The notes under the pieces were generated by a model that worked only from the letters and a program-made list of their open reading frames with translations, did no database searches and had not been told where the DNA came from. Positions 1-11,842 of a stretch of 64,000 nucleotides of DNA are shown here, piece by piece. The position numbers and the translations under genes were made by a program. The stretch is from Larix kaempferi. Taxonomy: Eukaryota > Streptophyta > Pinopsida > Pinales > Pinaceae. The stretch covers positions 6,245,001-6,309,000 of the forward strand of contig BSBM01000372.1 in assembly GCA_027924585.1 (NCBI GenBank), read 5' to 3'. The first letter of the stretch is position 1; every line of letters starts with the position of its first letter.

Positions 1-1254
1 CTGCTTGTAAGGCACATTCAATTCTAGCATATGGAGGGTGACTTATTCATTTACAGGTTCAAGCGTTTCCCAGCCGTAAGCAAATGCAATTTCAGCATCA
101 ACTAGTGCAGCCTCACAGAACAGCAGAGGTTTTATGTCCTGAAACCTAGCATCATTAGTATAGAAGAGTATCTTGAGTATTCTTCAGGCCTATCAAGACA
201 AAGAAATAAATTCCTCTCAATTGATTGGTTGTTGTTAACTTGTGGTTCAAGAGGGATCTAAAAGAATTGTCAAAAATTATTCAGCTAAAGACTGCACCTT
301 CATATACAGGATATTGAAGGCATAGAAGATGCATTGTGTGAGCAGAACATCCCGTGCTAGTATCCACAGATGAACAGCCTCTGTACCCCCTGCAGCTGAG
401 CTTGGTCTTAACACAAAGTACTTGTAAATCATGGCTGTTCTGAGATTTATCCTTTGGCGTCACCTACAGCAGCAGAGATCACACTTTGCATAGAAACCAA
501 GGATCGTTGTTCAAGAACTTTTGAATCAATGCACACGGCTTTATTCAAAACTTGTCATAGAGCTGATTCCTGAGATATAGTCAAAGAGAAGGAAGAAGAT
601 GCTGTTGGAAACTTAGAGAAATTGCAGTCTTTATTATTAACAGGAATGAAGGATAAATCTGTCTTGATATAGTGTTCAGGTAAAGAAGAGAAGCAAGCAC
701 GTCATGCAGCAGTATAACTTTCTGCCAGCGCACTGTTCTAGCCTCAGGCTGCACTCTGGAAATGATGTGCTTCGGCCTCAATTAACCTCATAACAGCGCA
801 GCAGTCTCAGCACTCTGCCCTGATTCAGTAATCTACAGCCGTTATCAAATATAATGAAAGATGTCCAGCGTTTAAGATGGTTCGACAGCACCACGAAGCC
901 GTTGCTGCATTGATTTGCAATCCATTTCAAGCTCTGTTCAGAGATCTGATGTGTTGAAGCAGGGCACAGTCTATGCAAACCAGTAACCGCTGGACCACAA
1001 GCGTGTGTCGGTGTTTCAACCTTTAAGCATACGGCTTCATACAGCGTCTTGGTCATCCAGATAGCTGGCTATCTCAGTCATGGGGATTTCCAGCTGCACT
1101 ATCCTCGTGGGTCCACGCGTGGGAGAGTTGGTGCTGTTTGGAGCTAAGTCGTATGGTGTAAACCATTCCTTGTTGGCATATGGCAAATAGCATTGGATCG
1201 TGGAGCAGTTTATCAAAGGTGCGAGCTAAATCATGTCTAATGTGCATTGTAGGC
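1..1254. other. Unassigned flank left of element C
   Basis: No recognisable gene or mobile element was found. Short minus-strand ORFs of 60-92 codons exist (for example 778-1056 and 1074-1280) but show no motif I recognise, and the second one runs into the LTR of element C. This stretch was contiguous with 47162 onward before element C inserted, as shown by the CATCG target duplication. It could be low-copy intergenic DNA, an intron, or an old repeat. Confidence 0.5.
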
Positions 1255-1259
1255 CATCG
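1255..1259. repeat. Target-site duplication of element C (left copy, CATCG)
   Basis: CATCG directly precedes the TG of the 5' LTR. The same five bases follow the terminal CA of the 3' LTR at 47157-47161. The exact match over 46 kb shows that the two outer LTRs belong to one insertion event. Confidence 0.95.
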
Positions 1260-1429
1260 TGTAATCTCCTCAATAAACATAGATTAGTCATGGCATCTAG
1301 GTGATAGGAAGTCTTTAAATTTTTGATCTTGTTTGCATGTGTCTGAGTTCTAGTCTGATAGTTTTAAGAAGGTAACGAAGTCTGAATTAACATTTTTACG
1401 CTGGCTCTCCTTCCGAAGGAAAATCTCAC

Positions 1430-1745
1430 GTTTCGGTAGCTTAGGCGGGCATGGTGTTGGTTCATTAGCTACCGAAAACCTTGTTTTCGGCAGCTTACAG
1501 TATGAGAAACAGAACGCTCCAACCACCGAAAAGGCGAAACTACCGCGTGAAGTGGAGGGACGGTTTTCAGTGGCTTGGGCGAACATGACGACATTCATTA
1601 GCCACCGAAAGTTGGGCGCTTTCCGCAGTTTGCAGGGCAAGTTAAAAGCTTTCCATAGCTGCCGAAAGGAAAAGCTACGCTCGCAGTCCATGAAGCCGTT
1701 TCGGGGGTTTAGGCGAACACGACGGTGTTCATTAGCCACCGAAAG
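1430..1745. repeat. Cluster of about 50-bp imperfect palindromes in C 5' LTR
   Basis: At least three units of the form TTTCGGYRGCT - spacer - AGCYRCCGAAA. The first has perfect 11-bp arms at 1431-1441 and 1467-1477. The others lie near 1565-1611 and 1692-1743, the last with an additional inner stem GAACAC/GTGTTC. Two further units sit on the far side of the U3 ORF, at 21451-21497 and 21591-21626. The spacer is also conserved (GGCGAACAY...RTGTTCATTA), so these are copies of one unit, not chance hairpins. Confidence 0.8.
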
Positions 1746-2279
1746 TCAGGCACACTTTTTGTAGCTTGCCATCCAATGGGCTGGATTAGCCACAACCGCC
1801 AAAAACAAAAAGGCGTTGGTGAAAGTCGTGTTCCGGCGGCATACCAGGTTTTAAGGCGGATTATCGGCTGCCGAAGGGGGAGTTACGTTGAACAACGGCC
1901 ATGTCAAATCGGGGTTTGGGGTCATAAGACAGGGAACCCATCATGGCGTAGCCGCCGAAAGGGTCAATTCAGTGAAAACAGGACTCACCCTGAGGGAAGG
2001 CCGAACGCCACCGCCATAACTCTGACCAGACGGACCTCATTTCCCATCCACATAACAATATTTCTAAAAATCCGTTCCCCTGGCACAATCATGTCTCAGT
2101 AAATCATCATTCCACCCTCATGATTTCCCACCTTTTCATACCCTCGGAGTCAGCTCTCGAAAGGCCACACCACCTTTCTATTTTCGCCCTCACCGCGTCG
2201 ATTGAGCCCATCTTCTCCCTGTTTCCCGTCGCTCCCTCAGTCCAGATTTGAGCAGCAAGCGCCAGCAAGCAGGTCACCG

Positions 2280-3658
2280 ATGCCGAAAGGAGGAGGAGCG
2301 GTCCTGAGAAAAGAATTGAGCAACATTTGCTACCTGGAGGCACACCCCGAGGTATGTCAGTTTTTCAAGAACGTCGGCTGATTTAATTTCTGCAAAAAGC
2401 TCCAGGGTTCTCATCAACAGGTGGCCAAGGCATTTTACCTCACATATGACGGAGAAAGGGCGGTGATAGGCAAGGAAGAATTCCAGGTGGACGAGGCCCT
2501 TATAGCCCAGGTGACAGAATTTCCAACGACCGGAGAGAGCTGGTTCAAGACCACTGTCAAGAAGGATTTCGAGTTTCAATCATACCTGAAACTGGAACAT
2601 AGGAACCAGGTTTGGAAAAAAGGCATTCCTATGTCATATCTGGAGGATAATTGGCAGTTGTTATTGAAGTCCATTCTGGTCTATATAACCTGTGAGGGCA
2701 GGTATAACAGGGTGCTAATTTATCATTTTAGAATACTGGATCATTTCACTGGAAAGAGCCCTATAAACCTCCCTTTCTACCTCCACAAGAGCCTCACCAA
2801 AATGGCGCATCAAGTAAAGGCTCAGCCCACCAAAATTGCAGGGAGGTTGTTCCACCATGTTCTGATTAAACTTTTGGTCTCCGAGTTATTGCAGAGGAAA
2901 GGCATGAAATGGACCTTCTTTCCCTTCTGGAGTGGGCTCCAAACAGAATTACAGCCGGAGGAGGGAAAGAAATCTTCCACCCCCAGAAGTGGAAAACGAA
3001 GGAGGAGGGCCATTCCCCTAAATTCAATCAAACCCCTTTCCTCAGTCCCACCGGCGAAGAAAGCCAGAAGGAAGCTGGCATTTAAAGACAAGGCTGAGGA
3101 CGAGGGGGTTGTTTCAGAAGAGACTCCCTCAAGAAGTACAAATATTTTAAACCTCCCATACACCGATTCTGAGGAGAAGGAGTTGCAGGGAGCTGGAGCA
3201 GAAATTGAGGAGGTGAAAACAGAACAGAAACCCCAGGAAGCAGCCCCAGCCATGATGGAGAAGGAGAATGATTATGTCAATTTGACTCCATTTACCTCTG
3301 TGGAAGAGCAAGGTTTTGGCTGTGTAAATTTACCCTCCCCTACACCTGTGGAGGAACAAAGTTAGCAGGTGGCCGACGAACCAATCCAAAATGCAAAGAT
3401 TTCTGCCTCACAGAAAATCAACCGGCTCCTCCAGCAGGCTTATGAACGCGAGTTACTCCAGAGGGTCATTAAAGAGAAGAATGAAAGGCTAACAGAGAGG
3501 TATAATGAGCTCTATGTATCTTTTCATGGATTGACCAAGAAGCATGGAAAAATGAGAGGCAGAAACATTCGGTTGATTAGAGAAAACATCAAGCTGAGGA
3601 GGAAGATTGAGTCCCTGGGGGGTAAGGAAGAAATTCAGAGGGCTCAGCCCAAGGTACT
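2280..3658 (+). pseudogene. U3 accessory ORF of element C, broken 5' LTR copy
   Basis: This is the 5' LTR counterpart of the intact ORF at 44566-45981, starting at the same ATG. Reading frame is kept almost throughout but is broken by TGA at 2379 (a Cys codon TGC in the 3' copy) and TAG at 3363 (CAG in the 3' copy). It is then cut by solo LTR B after codon position 3658. The C-terminal end resumes at 21313 and stops at 21395-21397. That end contains about 16 codons more than the 3' copy, which has lost 48 bp in frame. The long conserved frame despite many base differences argues that the ORF was real in the ancestral element. It is non-functional here. Confidence 0.85.
3654..3658. repeat. Target-site duplication of solo LTR B (GTACT)
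   Basis: GTACT precedes B and recurs at 21308-21312 after it. The uninterrupted site GTACTTTCAG is present once in the C 3' LTR near 45952. Confidence 0.93.
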
Positions 3659-6600
3659 TGTTATCACCTAAGCTGTAGTTACCCCTATGGATGGATCCAG
3701 TCATGGATGGCAATAGGGAAGGGCAACTCAAAAGGTGCAACCACGATCACCTCGACCTCCAATATGTATGGTTGTCACGCCAGTCGAGGCAACCTTCGCT
3801 TTATGTTATCTAGCCCAGACAACAAAGGGGGAGACCCGATCAACTCCCGACAGGAGAGATCAAAACCAAGACACCAAATCAGGGTATTTCTAAGTGAAGT
3901 TAGCTGTATGGTTTATCCTAGACCTAAGGATGAAGTCACAAGCCAAGTGAGGGGTTCAATAGGTATAGCTTTGGTTCATGGTTGATGTAAGAGTGACTTA
4001 AAATGTTTGAAGTGAGATCTAGGGCTAGTGTACTAGTTCAATGTTGGAAAGTCCACTGCCTTGGGAACTGTGTCCAATGCAGGGTAATTAAGGGTTGTAT
4101 TGGGGCTAACTAGTACAGACGACAAGCTTGACCATGGTACATGATAGCTTCAATGGTTTAGTTCACCATGCATAAGTCAAACCACAAGTCAATCCAACAA
4201 TCTAGGAAAGTTGAATTAACTTGGAGAGAAACCAGTGCCTTGGGAATTGGGAAGTGGAGTCAAAGTAGGGTTGACTTGTGGTTTAGGACTCCTAGTACTT
4301 GGGACAAGTGGGCAATAAAGGTCTTAATGGATAAATGTATCTAGATCTAGGTTTGACCTAAGTGGACCACAATCCCTTAAAACAAGGAATGCAATCCCCA
4401 AGGCAAGATTTGACAAAGTGACAGTCTAGACCTAGGTTTTGAATTATTCCGGTTCTAAATCTCCAAAAATCTCAAGTACCCAGTTCCTGGAAGTGAGTCA
4501 ACTCACTTCTCCAAGGTGGTGCGACTTTGCCCAAGGAGGCTAAAAAGTGGGGTTAGGTGGGTCAAAACAAGTCGGATGGCATCCAAACTTTAGATCCGGG
4601 TAGATCGGTCAAGTAGGAGTATGGATCTGTAATTTCGTGGTAATCCAACGCTTAGATCTTAGTAGATCTGAGTTTAAGGGTTCCAAGTGGCCCAAAATGG
4701 GGATTAAATCCCTTAAAATGTGGAATAGGGCCCACAAGGTGAATTTCAGAAAAGTAACAACCTGGGTGTATGTTATTGGATATGTAGATGTCAAATCAAG
4801 TGGAATCTCAAACACCCACCACTTAGATCTAGGTCAACCTGCTCAATCAGTGAAGTGCGCCTTGCTTGGGAGAAGCCAAGTTGGTATGGGAGAGGGGTCA
4901 AACGGAAGCCAATCCTCACCAAACTATAGTTCCGGGATGCCGTGGATGCTATAGAGGTGGGTTTTCAATATTATGCCCAATAACCCACTAGATCTAAGTA
5001 GATCTGAGAAAGTGTAAAAATGGGGTTTTGATTAATTAGGGTTTTAAGTGTTTTTGACAATTGGATAGATCATGGAGATAGAACTTACCTTGAGATCATA
5101 CCTGAGTGATGTGGATGAGATGCCTTGATGTTGAGGAAGATTCCCGCAGAGATCAAATGAGAGATTGTTGATTTGCTTGCCGATTTGATGCCCTAGCCCA
5201 CAAGTGCGCCTTCCTCTACCAACGAAGAGCTCCAAAGAAGAAGTAGGGAGAGTCTTCCCCTACCAATACCTCCTCCTCCAAGCAAATCGGCCTCCACCTG
5301 TAGATGCAAAAATCGTGGTACAAAGATATGGCAAACAAGATCTTCAATAACTCAGTGCAAAGGAAGAACCAACGAACGAACACCAAAAACATTCACCACA
5401 ACACTGGAGATAGATGCAATAATAATTTTCTATTCCAATAATCCAAAGCCAAAAGTCCCTTTACAATGAGAGGCTCTCTCCTTTAAATAGGAAGGAGAGG
5501 CACCAAAACCCTAACCACTTTTTGAATGAGTGGCTAAGATTAAAAGATACAAATGTCTAATCAATGGTTGAGATGAGCTCAACAACATAATACATGGATC
5601 ACACATAAAATATAATATAAGTGGACAAAATCGCCCTAGAAGAGGGGAATCCCACCAAATCATGATGATGAAATATCATAAGAGGCTTATGGTGGGTCCA
5701 AGGGGTAATTTTATCCCTCCTTGGTCAATCCCCATAGCACAATAACCAATAAATAATCATGAATGTACCAAATCGTGCCTCCATAGTGAAGTCGTGGTCC
5801 TCCAAAGACCTCAGAAATCCACAGAAAGTGCCATAAGTGATGGATGCGGGCCCCGATGAAGCTGAAACTGCTGGAGAAGGTGTGGAAGACCCCGATCTAT
5901 CATCACTGATCATCCCATGCCATAACTTTGCCTCAGTAGCCCAAATCGATTTCCTCAATAGCCATTTCTACCAATCCTGAAATGCCTCGGGAAGCGTGAA
6001 ACTGCCCCAAACAGCCTCCTGGAGTGATGGCGCTGTCAAGGTGAGGGCACCAATGTGTCCGGAAGGGGGGTAATATGGTAACAACAAGTGGCTGGACCAC
6101 CCCCTCCATCATCAGCGCCCTGGGTCAACCGGATAAAAGTCATCTCTGCTCCGACAGGGCCTCCAATAGGCCAAAACAGCACTGGGACAGCCTACTGAGG
6201 CTCAATCATCACTGTAAGTGCCCGGAACTGAAAACAAACTGTCCCATTGGACTCAGAAGGTCCAAATCTATCCAAGATGTGTACTCATACACCATATGAG
6301 TCTCTGCATGATCAAAATAAATATCCAATATACCGGAACAGGGCCAATAATAATGTGCTGTACATATACAAATACTGCTGAAACCCCAGAATCATCATCA
6401 TAACCCTGTAGCTGCTGCATAGAATCATCCTGTATGTGTACATAGACCATATATCATCTATCCATATCATCATAAGGTCTAACATCTCATGTCCCATGGT
6501 CCTCAATGGTCAAACTAGGTCCAACCAAGACCAAATATAACTCAGTCCATCATCCAAGGCTGCTGAAAAGTATCAAGGTTAATACATGCTTTACAACTTA

Positions 6601-6979
6601 TTCAAATAGCAATTATAACACATAATGATCATAACTGGCGATCTACATCCAAATATATAGTGTCGTTAATTATTATTATTACTCAGACTAGACTTTCAGG
6701 ACCATACTCACTTCATAGTTGTGATCAATTTGCTAGTGAAGGGTGAAGGCTGAATTAACTGGCTAGGCTAAGGGATGACTTAGCTGTCTTGACTTTGTGA
6801 CACTTTGGCAAGGGAAAGGGAATACACCATAGTATATACTGAATGAGCAATAACACAGGGAATGGCGGTGTCTCACAAATGGATGAGTTGTTTAAAGAGG
6901 GTTTATTCACCTTCACAGATGCGCACAATCCATAATACAAATAAGGCCAGCAATTGTTTAGATATAGCATTTAAGTTCC
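3659..6979 (-). mobile_element. Solo LTR B (A family), left part, minus strand
   Basis: Starts TGTTATCACC, the reverse complement of the A-family LTR end, and matches the reverse complement of the A LTR throughout with moderate divergence. There is no internal region, so it is a solo LTR left by recombination between two LTRs. It is interrupted at 6979 by element A and continues at 20211-21307. Total length without A is about 4.42 kb. Short ORFs inside it are not genes. Confidence 0.92.
6975..6979. repeat. Target-site duplication of element A (GTTCC)
   Basis: GTTCC at 6975-6979 and again at 20206-20210, immediately outside the two LTR ends of element A. Perfect match, consistent with a recent integrase-mediated insertion into solo LTR B. 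Confidence 0.96.
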
Positions 6980-7969
6980 TGTTATCACATATATAGTAGC
7001 CGGGCTACCATACATTATTTTTCTCATTCCAGTACACTATTCAGCCAGTTCCCTTGCATTTGAGATGCCGAGATGAGCATTTATATTGGATCACTATCAG
7101 ATTGTGGACAGCAGTTATATTCCCCATGCCATGACTGAGTTTCAGGACACTCAGAGAGATGCCCGATATAGCCATTATGCCATTGGTACAGAGCAGACAG
7201 TAGTGCCCAGAGTTACAGCAGCAGTCTCAGAGGACAGATGAGGGTACAGGTTGATGAGCTTTCAGGTATATGACTCAGCAGGTATACTATTGTGTTATGG
7301 TTAGATTGCTTTTATACTTATTCTTATAGCATGTCTTAGCACTTAGTGTCATGATCTAGCGATCATATAGATATTTGGACCTGGTTGACCTATTATATAT
7401 ATATTACTGTCCCTACTCAGACTTAGAAGTTCACTATTCATACTCATTGGTACATACCCTCCTTAGGGAGAATGGAGGTGATCATTACACCATACTATGG
7501 CTTGCTAGTGTTGGCTTCATCTTTTCATTGTCTTCATCCATCCGTGGCCTACCTTTTAGATTATTACCCTGATTTGCTACTTGACTAGTGACATGGAGGA
7601 CCTTTCCCCACTGTAGCCTCTGTGTTGGATGAGCTTCCCTGTTTATTGTGTCTCGGCTCTGAGTTGGTGACAAAACTTACCTATGGTGAGTTGGAGTTCC
7701 TTGAGAATTCCCCCTAGTCACTAAAGTTGTGTTGGCTAAACCTGAAACTTTTAGTGCTGCCATCAATACAAAATCTGGAAAAAATCAAATGCTATATCTT
7801 GTATATGAAAGAAATGCCAAATGAAAATGGCCATGAAAAATAAAATGTTATATCTTTTGGAAAAATAAATACCTAGGTAAACAAGCTGTCCATGACACAC
7901 CTAGAAGTGCTCAGGTAAACAAGTGCCTTAAAAACACACCTGCAGCAGAAAGCCTAAAAATAAATGTAA

Positions 7970-8002
7970 ATCTATGCAATGTGTTTGTAAACACACATAG
8001 AT
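7970..8002. other. U3 hairpin of the A family
   Basis: 33-nt inverted repeat: ATCTATG, CAA, TGTGTTT, GT, AAACACA, CATAGAT. The same hairpin is at 16679-16711 (A 3' LTR), 56454-56486 (F) and 20246-20278 (B, reversed). B and F carry a second hairpin with the same core but different outer arms (20442-20476, 56257-56291), which is deleted in A. Confidence 0.8.
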
Positions 8003-9549
8003 CAAGGCTATGGAAACCACAGGCCCAAAAAGCAATGGAACTTAAATGTTATATCTAAACAATTGCTGGCCTTGCTTGTATTATGGATTGTGCGCATCTG
8101 TGAAGGTGAATAAACCCTCTTTAAACAACTCATCCATTTGTGAGACACCGCCATTCCCTGTGTTATTGCTCATTCAGTATATACTATAGTGTGTATTCCC
8201 TTTCCCTTGCCAAAGTGTCACAAAGTCAAGTTAGTCAAGTCATCCCTTAGCCTAGCCATTTATTTCAGCCTTCACCCTTCACTAGCAAATTGATCACAAC
8301 TATGAAGTGAGTATGGTCCTGAAAGTCTAATCTGAGTAATAATAATAACTAACGACACTATATATTTGGATTTAGATCGCCAGTCATGATTACTCTGTGT
8401 TATAGAAGCTATTTGAATAAATTGTAAAGCATGTATTAACCTTGACACCTTGCAGCAGCTATGGATGATAGTCTGAGTTGTATTTGGTCTTGGTTAGACC
8501 TAGTTTGACCATGGAGGACCATGGGACATGAGATGTTGGACCTTATGATGGTATGGATATATGATATATGGTCCATGTACACATACAGGATGATTCTATG
8601 CAGCAGCTACAGGGTTATGATGATGATTCTTGGGATACAGCAGTGTTTGGTCATTTACAGATCATTATTATTGGCCTTGTTCCGGTACATTGGATATTTA
8701 TTTTGATCATGCAGAGATTCATATGGTGTATGAGTACACATCTTGGATGGATTTGGACCTTCTGAGTCCAATGGGACAGTTTGTTTTCAGTTCCGGGCAC
8801 TTACAGTGATGATTTAGCCTCAGTAGGCTGTCCTAGTGCAGTTTTGGTCTATTGGAGGCCCTGTCGGAGCAGAGATTGCTTTTATCCGGATGACCTAGGG
8901 CGCTGATGATGGAGGGGGTGGTCCAGCCACTTGTTTTTACCATATTACCCCCCTCCCGGACACATTGGCACCCTCACCTTGACAGCGCCATCACTCCAGG
9001 AGGCAGTTTGGGCAGTTTCACGTTTCCCGAGGCATTTCAGGATTGGTAGAAATGGCTATTGAGGAAATCGATTTGGGCTACTGAGGCAAAGTTATGGCAT
9101 GGGATGATCAGTGATGATAGATCGGGACCTTCCACACCTCCTCCTGCAGTTTCAGCTTCATCGGGGCCCGCATCCATCACTTATGGCACTTTCTGTGGAT
9201 TTTTTGAGGTCTTTTGAGGACCACGACTTCACCTTGGAGGACCACGACTTCACTTGGGAGGCACGATTTGATACTTTCATGATTATGTATTGGTTATTGT
9301 GCCATGGGGATTGACCAAGGAGGGATAAAATTACCCCTTGGACCCACCATGAGCCTCTTATGATATTTTGTCATCATGATTTGGTAGGATTCCCCTCTCC
9401 TAGGGCGACTTTGTCCACTTATGTTATATTTTATGTGTGATCCATGTATTATGTTGTTGAGCTCATCTCAACCATTGATTAGACATTTGTATCTTTTAAT
9501 CTTAGCCACTCATTCAAAAAGTGGTTAGGGTTTTGGTGCCTCTCCTTCC

Positions 9550-9557
9550 TATTTAAA
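9550..9557 (+). promoter_or_regulatory. TATA-like box of element A 5' LTR
   Basis: TATTTAAA in the context CCTATTTAAAGGAG, followed by CTCATTGTAAA, TTTTGGCTCT and GGAATAGAAAATT. The same order of blocks follows the TATA boxes in D (TATATAA, minus strand), so the promoter and start region look conserved. It recurs at 18259-18266 and in F at 58013-58020. Assignment is by motif only. Confidence 0.65.
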
Positions 9558-10060
9558 GGAGAGAGCCTCTCATTGTAAAGGGACTTTTGGCTCTGGATTA
9601 TTGGAATAGAAAATTATTATTGCATCTATCTCCAATGTTGTGGTGAATGTTTTTGGTGTTCGTTCGTTGGTTCTTCCTTTGCACTGAGTTATTGGAGATC
9701 TTGTTTGCCATATCTATTGTACCACGATTTTGCATCTACAGGTGGAGGCCGATTTGCTTGGAGGAGGAGGTATTGGTAGGGGAAGACTCTCCCTACTTCT
9801 TCTTTGGAGCTCTTCGTTGGTAACAGGGAGTATTACTGTCCCAGGACCTTCTATTTCATGTTACTATTTGCATTTCTCTTGTATTTCTTCCATGCTTGAT
9901 CTTACTGATTGAATTTCATTCCTTGGTTTGACAGGTAGAGGAAGGCGCACTTGTGGACTAGGGCATCAACTTGGCAAGCAAATCAACAATCTCTCATTTG
10001 ATCTCTGCGGGAATCTTCCTCAACATCAAGGCATCTCAACCACATCATTCAGGTATGATC

Positions 10061-10072
10061 TCAAGGTAAGTT
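10061..10072 (+). promoter_or_regulatory. Candidate 5' splice site in U5 of element A
   Basis: TCAAGGTAAGTT matches the plant donor consensus AG/GTAAGT. The donor-like sequence is kept in F (near 58525) and donor-like GTATG sites are at the equivalent place in D (minus strand, near 30187-30212). No acceptor could be assigned with confidence, so splicing is only a suggestion. Confidence 0.4.
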
Positions 10073-11499
10073 CTATCTCCATAGTCTATCCAATTGTCAA
10101 AAACACTTAAAACCCTAATTAATTAAAACCCCAATTTTACATTTTCTTAGATCTACTGAGATCTAGTGGGTTGTTGGGCATGATATTGAAAACCCACCTC
10201 TATAGCATCCACGGCATCCCGGATCTATAGTTTGGTGAGGATTGGCTTCCGTTTGACCCCTCTCCCAAGCCAACTTAGCTTCTCCCAAGGAAGGCGCACT
10301 TCACCATTTGAGCAAGTTGACCTAGATCTAGTTGATGGGTGTTTGAGATTCCACTTGATTTGACATCTACACATCAAATAACATACACCCAGGTTGTCCC
10401 TTTCTTGAAAATCACCTTGTGGGCCCCATTCCACATTTTAAGGGATTTAATCCCCATTTAGGACCACTTGGAACACTAAAACTCAGATCTACAAAGATCT
10501 AACCGGTGGATTGCCACAAAATTATAGATCCATATCCCTACTTGACTGATCTACCCGGATCTAAAGTTTGGATGCCATCCGACATGATTTGACCCACCTA
10601 AACCCCGATTCAAGCCTCCTTAGGGAAAGTCGCACCACCTTGGAGAAGTGAGTTCACTCACTTCGAGGAACTGGGTACTTGAGATTTTTGCAGATCCGGA
10701 TTCAGAATAATTCAAAACCTAGGTCTAGACTGTCACTTTGTCAAATCTTGCCTTGGGGACTGCATTCCTTGTTTTAAGGGATTGTGGTCCACTTGGGTCA
10801 AACCTAGATCTAGACACATTTAATCATCAAGACCTATACTGTCCACTTATCTCATGTTGTAGGAGTCCTAAACCATAAAGTCAACCCTACTTTGACTCCA
10901 CTTCCCAATTCCCAAGGCACTGGTTTATCTCCAAGACAACCCACTCTCCTAGATTGTGGGATTGACTTGTGGTTTGACTTTTGCATGGTGAACTATACCT
11001 TTGAAGACATCATGAATCATGGTCAAGATTGTCTCATGTACTAGTTAGCCCCAGTCTGACCCCTAAACAACCCTGCATTGGACACGGTTCCCAAGGCAGT
11101 GGATCTTTTGACATTGACCTAGTACACTAACCCTAGATCTCACTTTAAACATTGCAAGTCACTTTCACTTCAACTATGAACTAAAGCTATACCTATTAAA
11201 CCCCTCACTTGGCTTGTGACTTCATCCTTAGGTCTAGGATAAACCATACACCTAACTTCACTTGGAAATACCCTGATTTGGTGTCTTGGTTTTGATCTCT
11301 CCTGTCGGGAGTAGATCGGGTCTCCCCCTTTGTTGTCTGGGCTAGATAACATAAAGTGAAGGTTGCCTCGACTGGCGTGACAACCATATACATTGGAGGT
11401 CGAGGTGATCGTGGTTGCACCTTTCAAGTTGCCCTTCCCTATTGCCATCCATGACTGGATCCTTCCATAGGGGTAACTACAGTTTAGGTGATAACATTT

Positions 11500-11517
11500 T
11501 GGCGCCGTTGCCGGGGA
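11500..11517 (+). other. Primer-binding site of element A (tRNA-Asp type)
   Basis: TGGCGCCGTTGCCGGGGA starts 3 bp after the LTR end. From memory, it is complementary to the 3' end of plant tRNA-Asp including CCA. Elements C and D have the same 18-mer with one C/T change, and E has the identical 18-mer. Confidence 0.85.
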
Positions 11518-11550
11518 GGCAATAGCTTGCCCTAGTCCTTCCCGCATATA

Positions 11551-11620
11551 CAAACGACACATATCTTGGTAGAAGAGTTAAATCTACCTGGCGACTCCCA
11601 ATCGTGACTCCGCTGAGGAG
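11551..11620 (+). other. Conserved leader with hairpin, element A
   Basis: This 70-bp block matches D (minus strand, about 38513-38585) nearly base for base although surrounding leader sequence differs. It contains the hairpin GGTAGA...TCTACC (11568-11588) followed by TGGCGACTCC. It lies where packaging, dimerisation or translation signals are expected in retroelement RNA. The TGGCGACTCC motif, as I recall, is common in leaders of plant Tat/Ogre-type elements. Confidence 0.75.
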
Positions 11621-11842
11621 CGAGCTCATTTACATCCTTACAACACAAGAAGTAAAGTAAACTTAGATCAAGTTGAAGGAACCCCAATCACCTATCGTAA
11701 AAGAGATCCTAAAGCACAACCATCAAACTTCCTTTGGAAATTGGTTGACGATTCTCCAAACAGAACTTTAGGATCCCCTTTGATCAAGTCGGTTCCTCCC
11801 TCATCACCTAGTTCAAACTTAAACACAAACTTACCAAGTCCA

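Larger units (their letters stand above)
1260..3658 (+). repeat. Element C 5' LTR, first part (interrupted by solo LTR B)
   Basis: Aligns along its length with the start of the 3' LTR at 43546. It begins TGTAATCTCC against TGTTATCTCC in the 3' copy. It contains the palindrome array and the broken copy of the U3 ORF. It stops at 3658, where solo LTR B inserted, and resumes at 21313. The uninterrupted arrangement is visible in the 3' LTR around 45951-45960. Confidence 0.93.
6980..11496 (+). repeat. Element A 5' LTR (4517 bp)
   Basis: TGTTATCACA...GGTGATAACA with terminal inverted repeats. The TATA-like box lies about 2.57 kb in, so U3 is roughly 2.6 kb and R plus U5 about 1.9 kb. It is identical to the 3' LTR in every stretch I compared. 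It contains no ORF longer than about 70 codons. A stretch of about 230 bp near 7900-8100 carries a conserved hairpin. Confidence 0.95.

Noticed and set aside
778-1280. Minus-strand ORFs of 92 and 68 codons at the left flank
   Set aside because: No recognisable domain. The second begins inside the C LTR. They could be fragments of a host gene but nothing in the sequence supports it.
1430-1745. CRISPR-like array reading of the palindromic repeats
   Set aside because: Units are irregularly spaced, imperfect, inside an LTR of a plant retrotransposon, and the spacers are conserved, not unique.
7375-11562. Small ORFs repeated in A, B and F LTRs (60-130 codons)
   Set aside because: They repeat because the LTR repeats. 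They differ between B, F and A by frame breaks and carry no motif.
11741-11842. Start of the A polyprotein at 11741
   Set aside because: That codon is TTG. The first in-frame ATG is at 11843, although the frame is open back to 11582 and a non-AUG start cannot be excluded.
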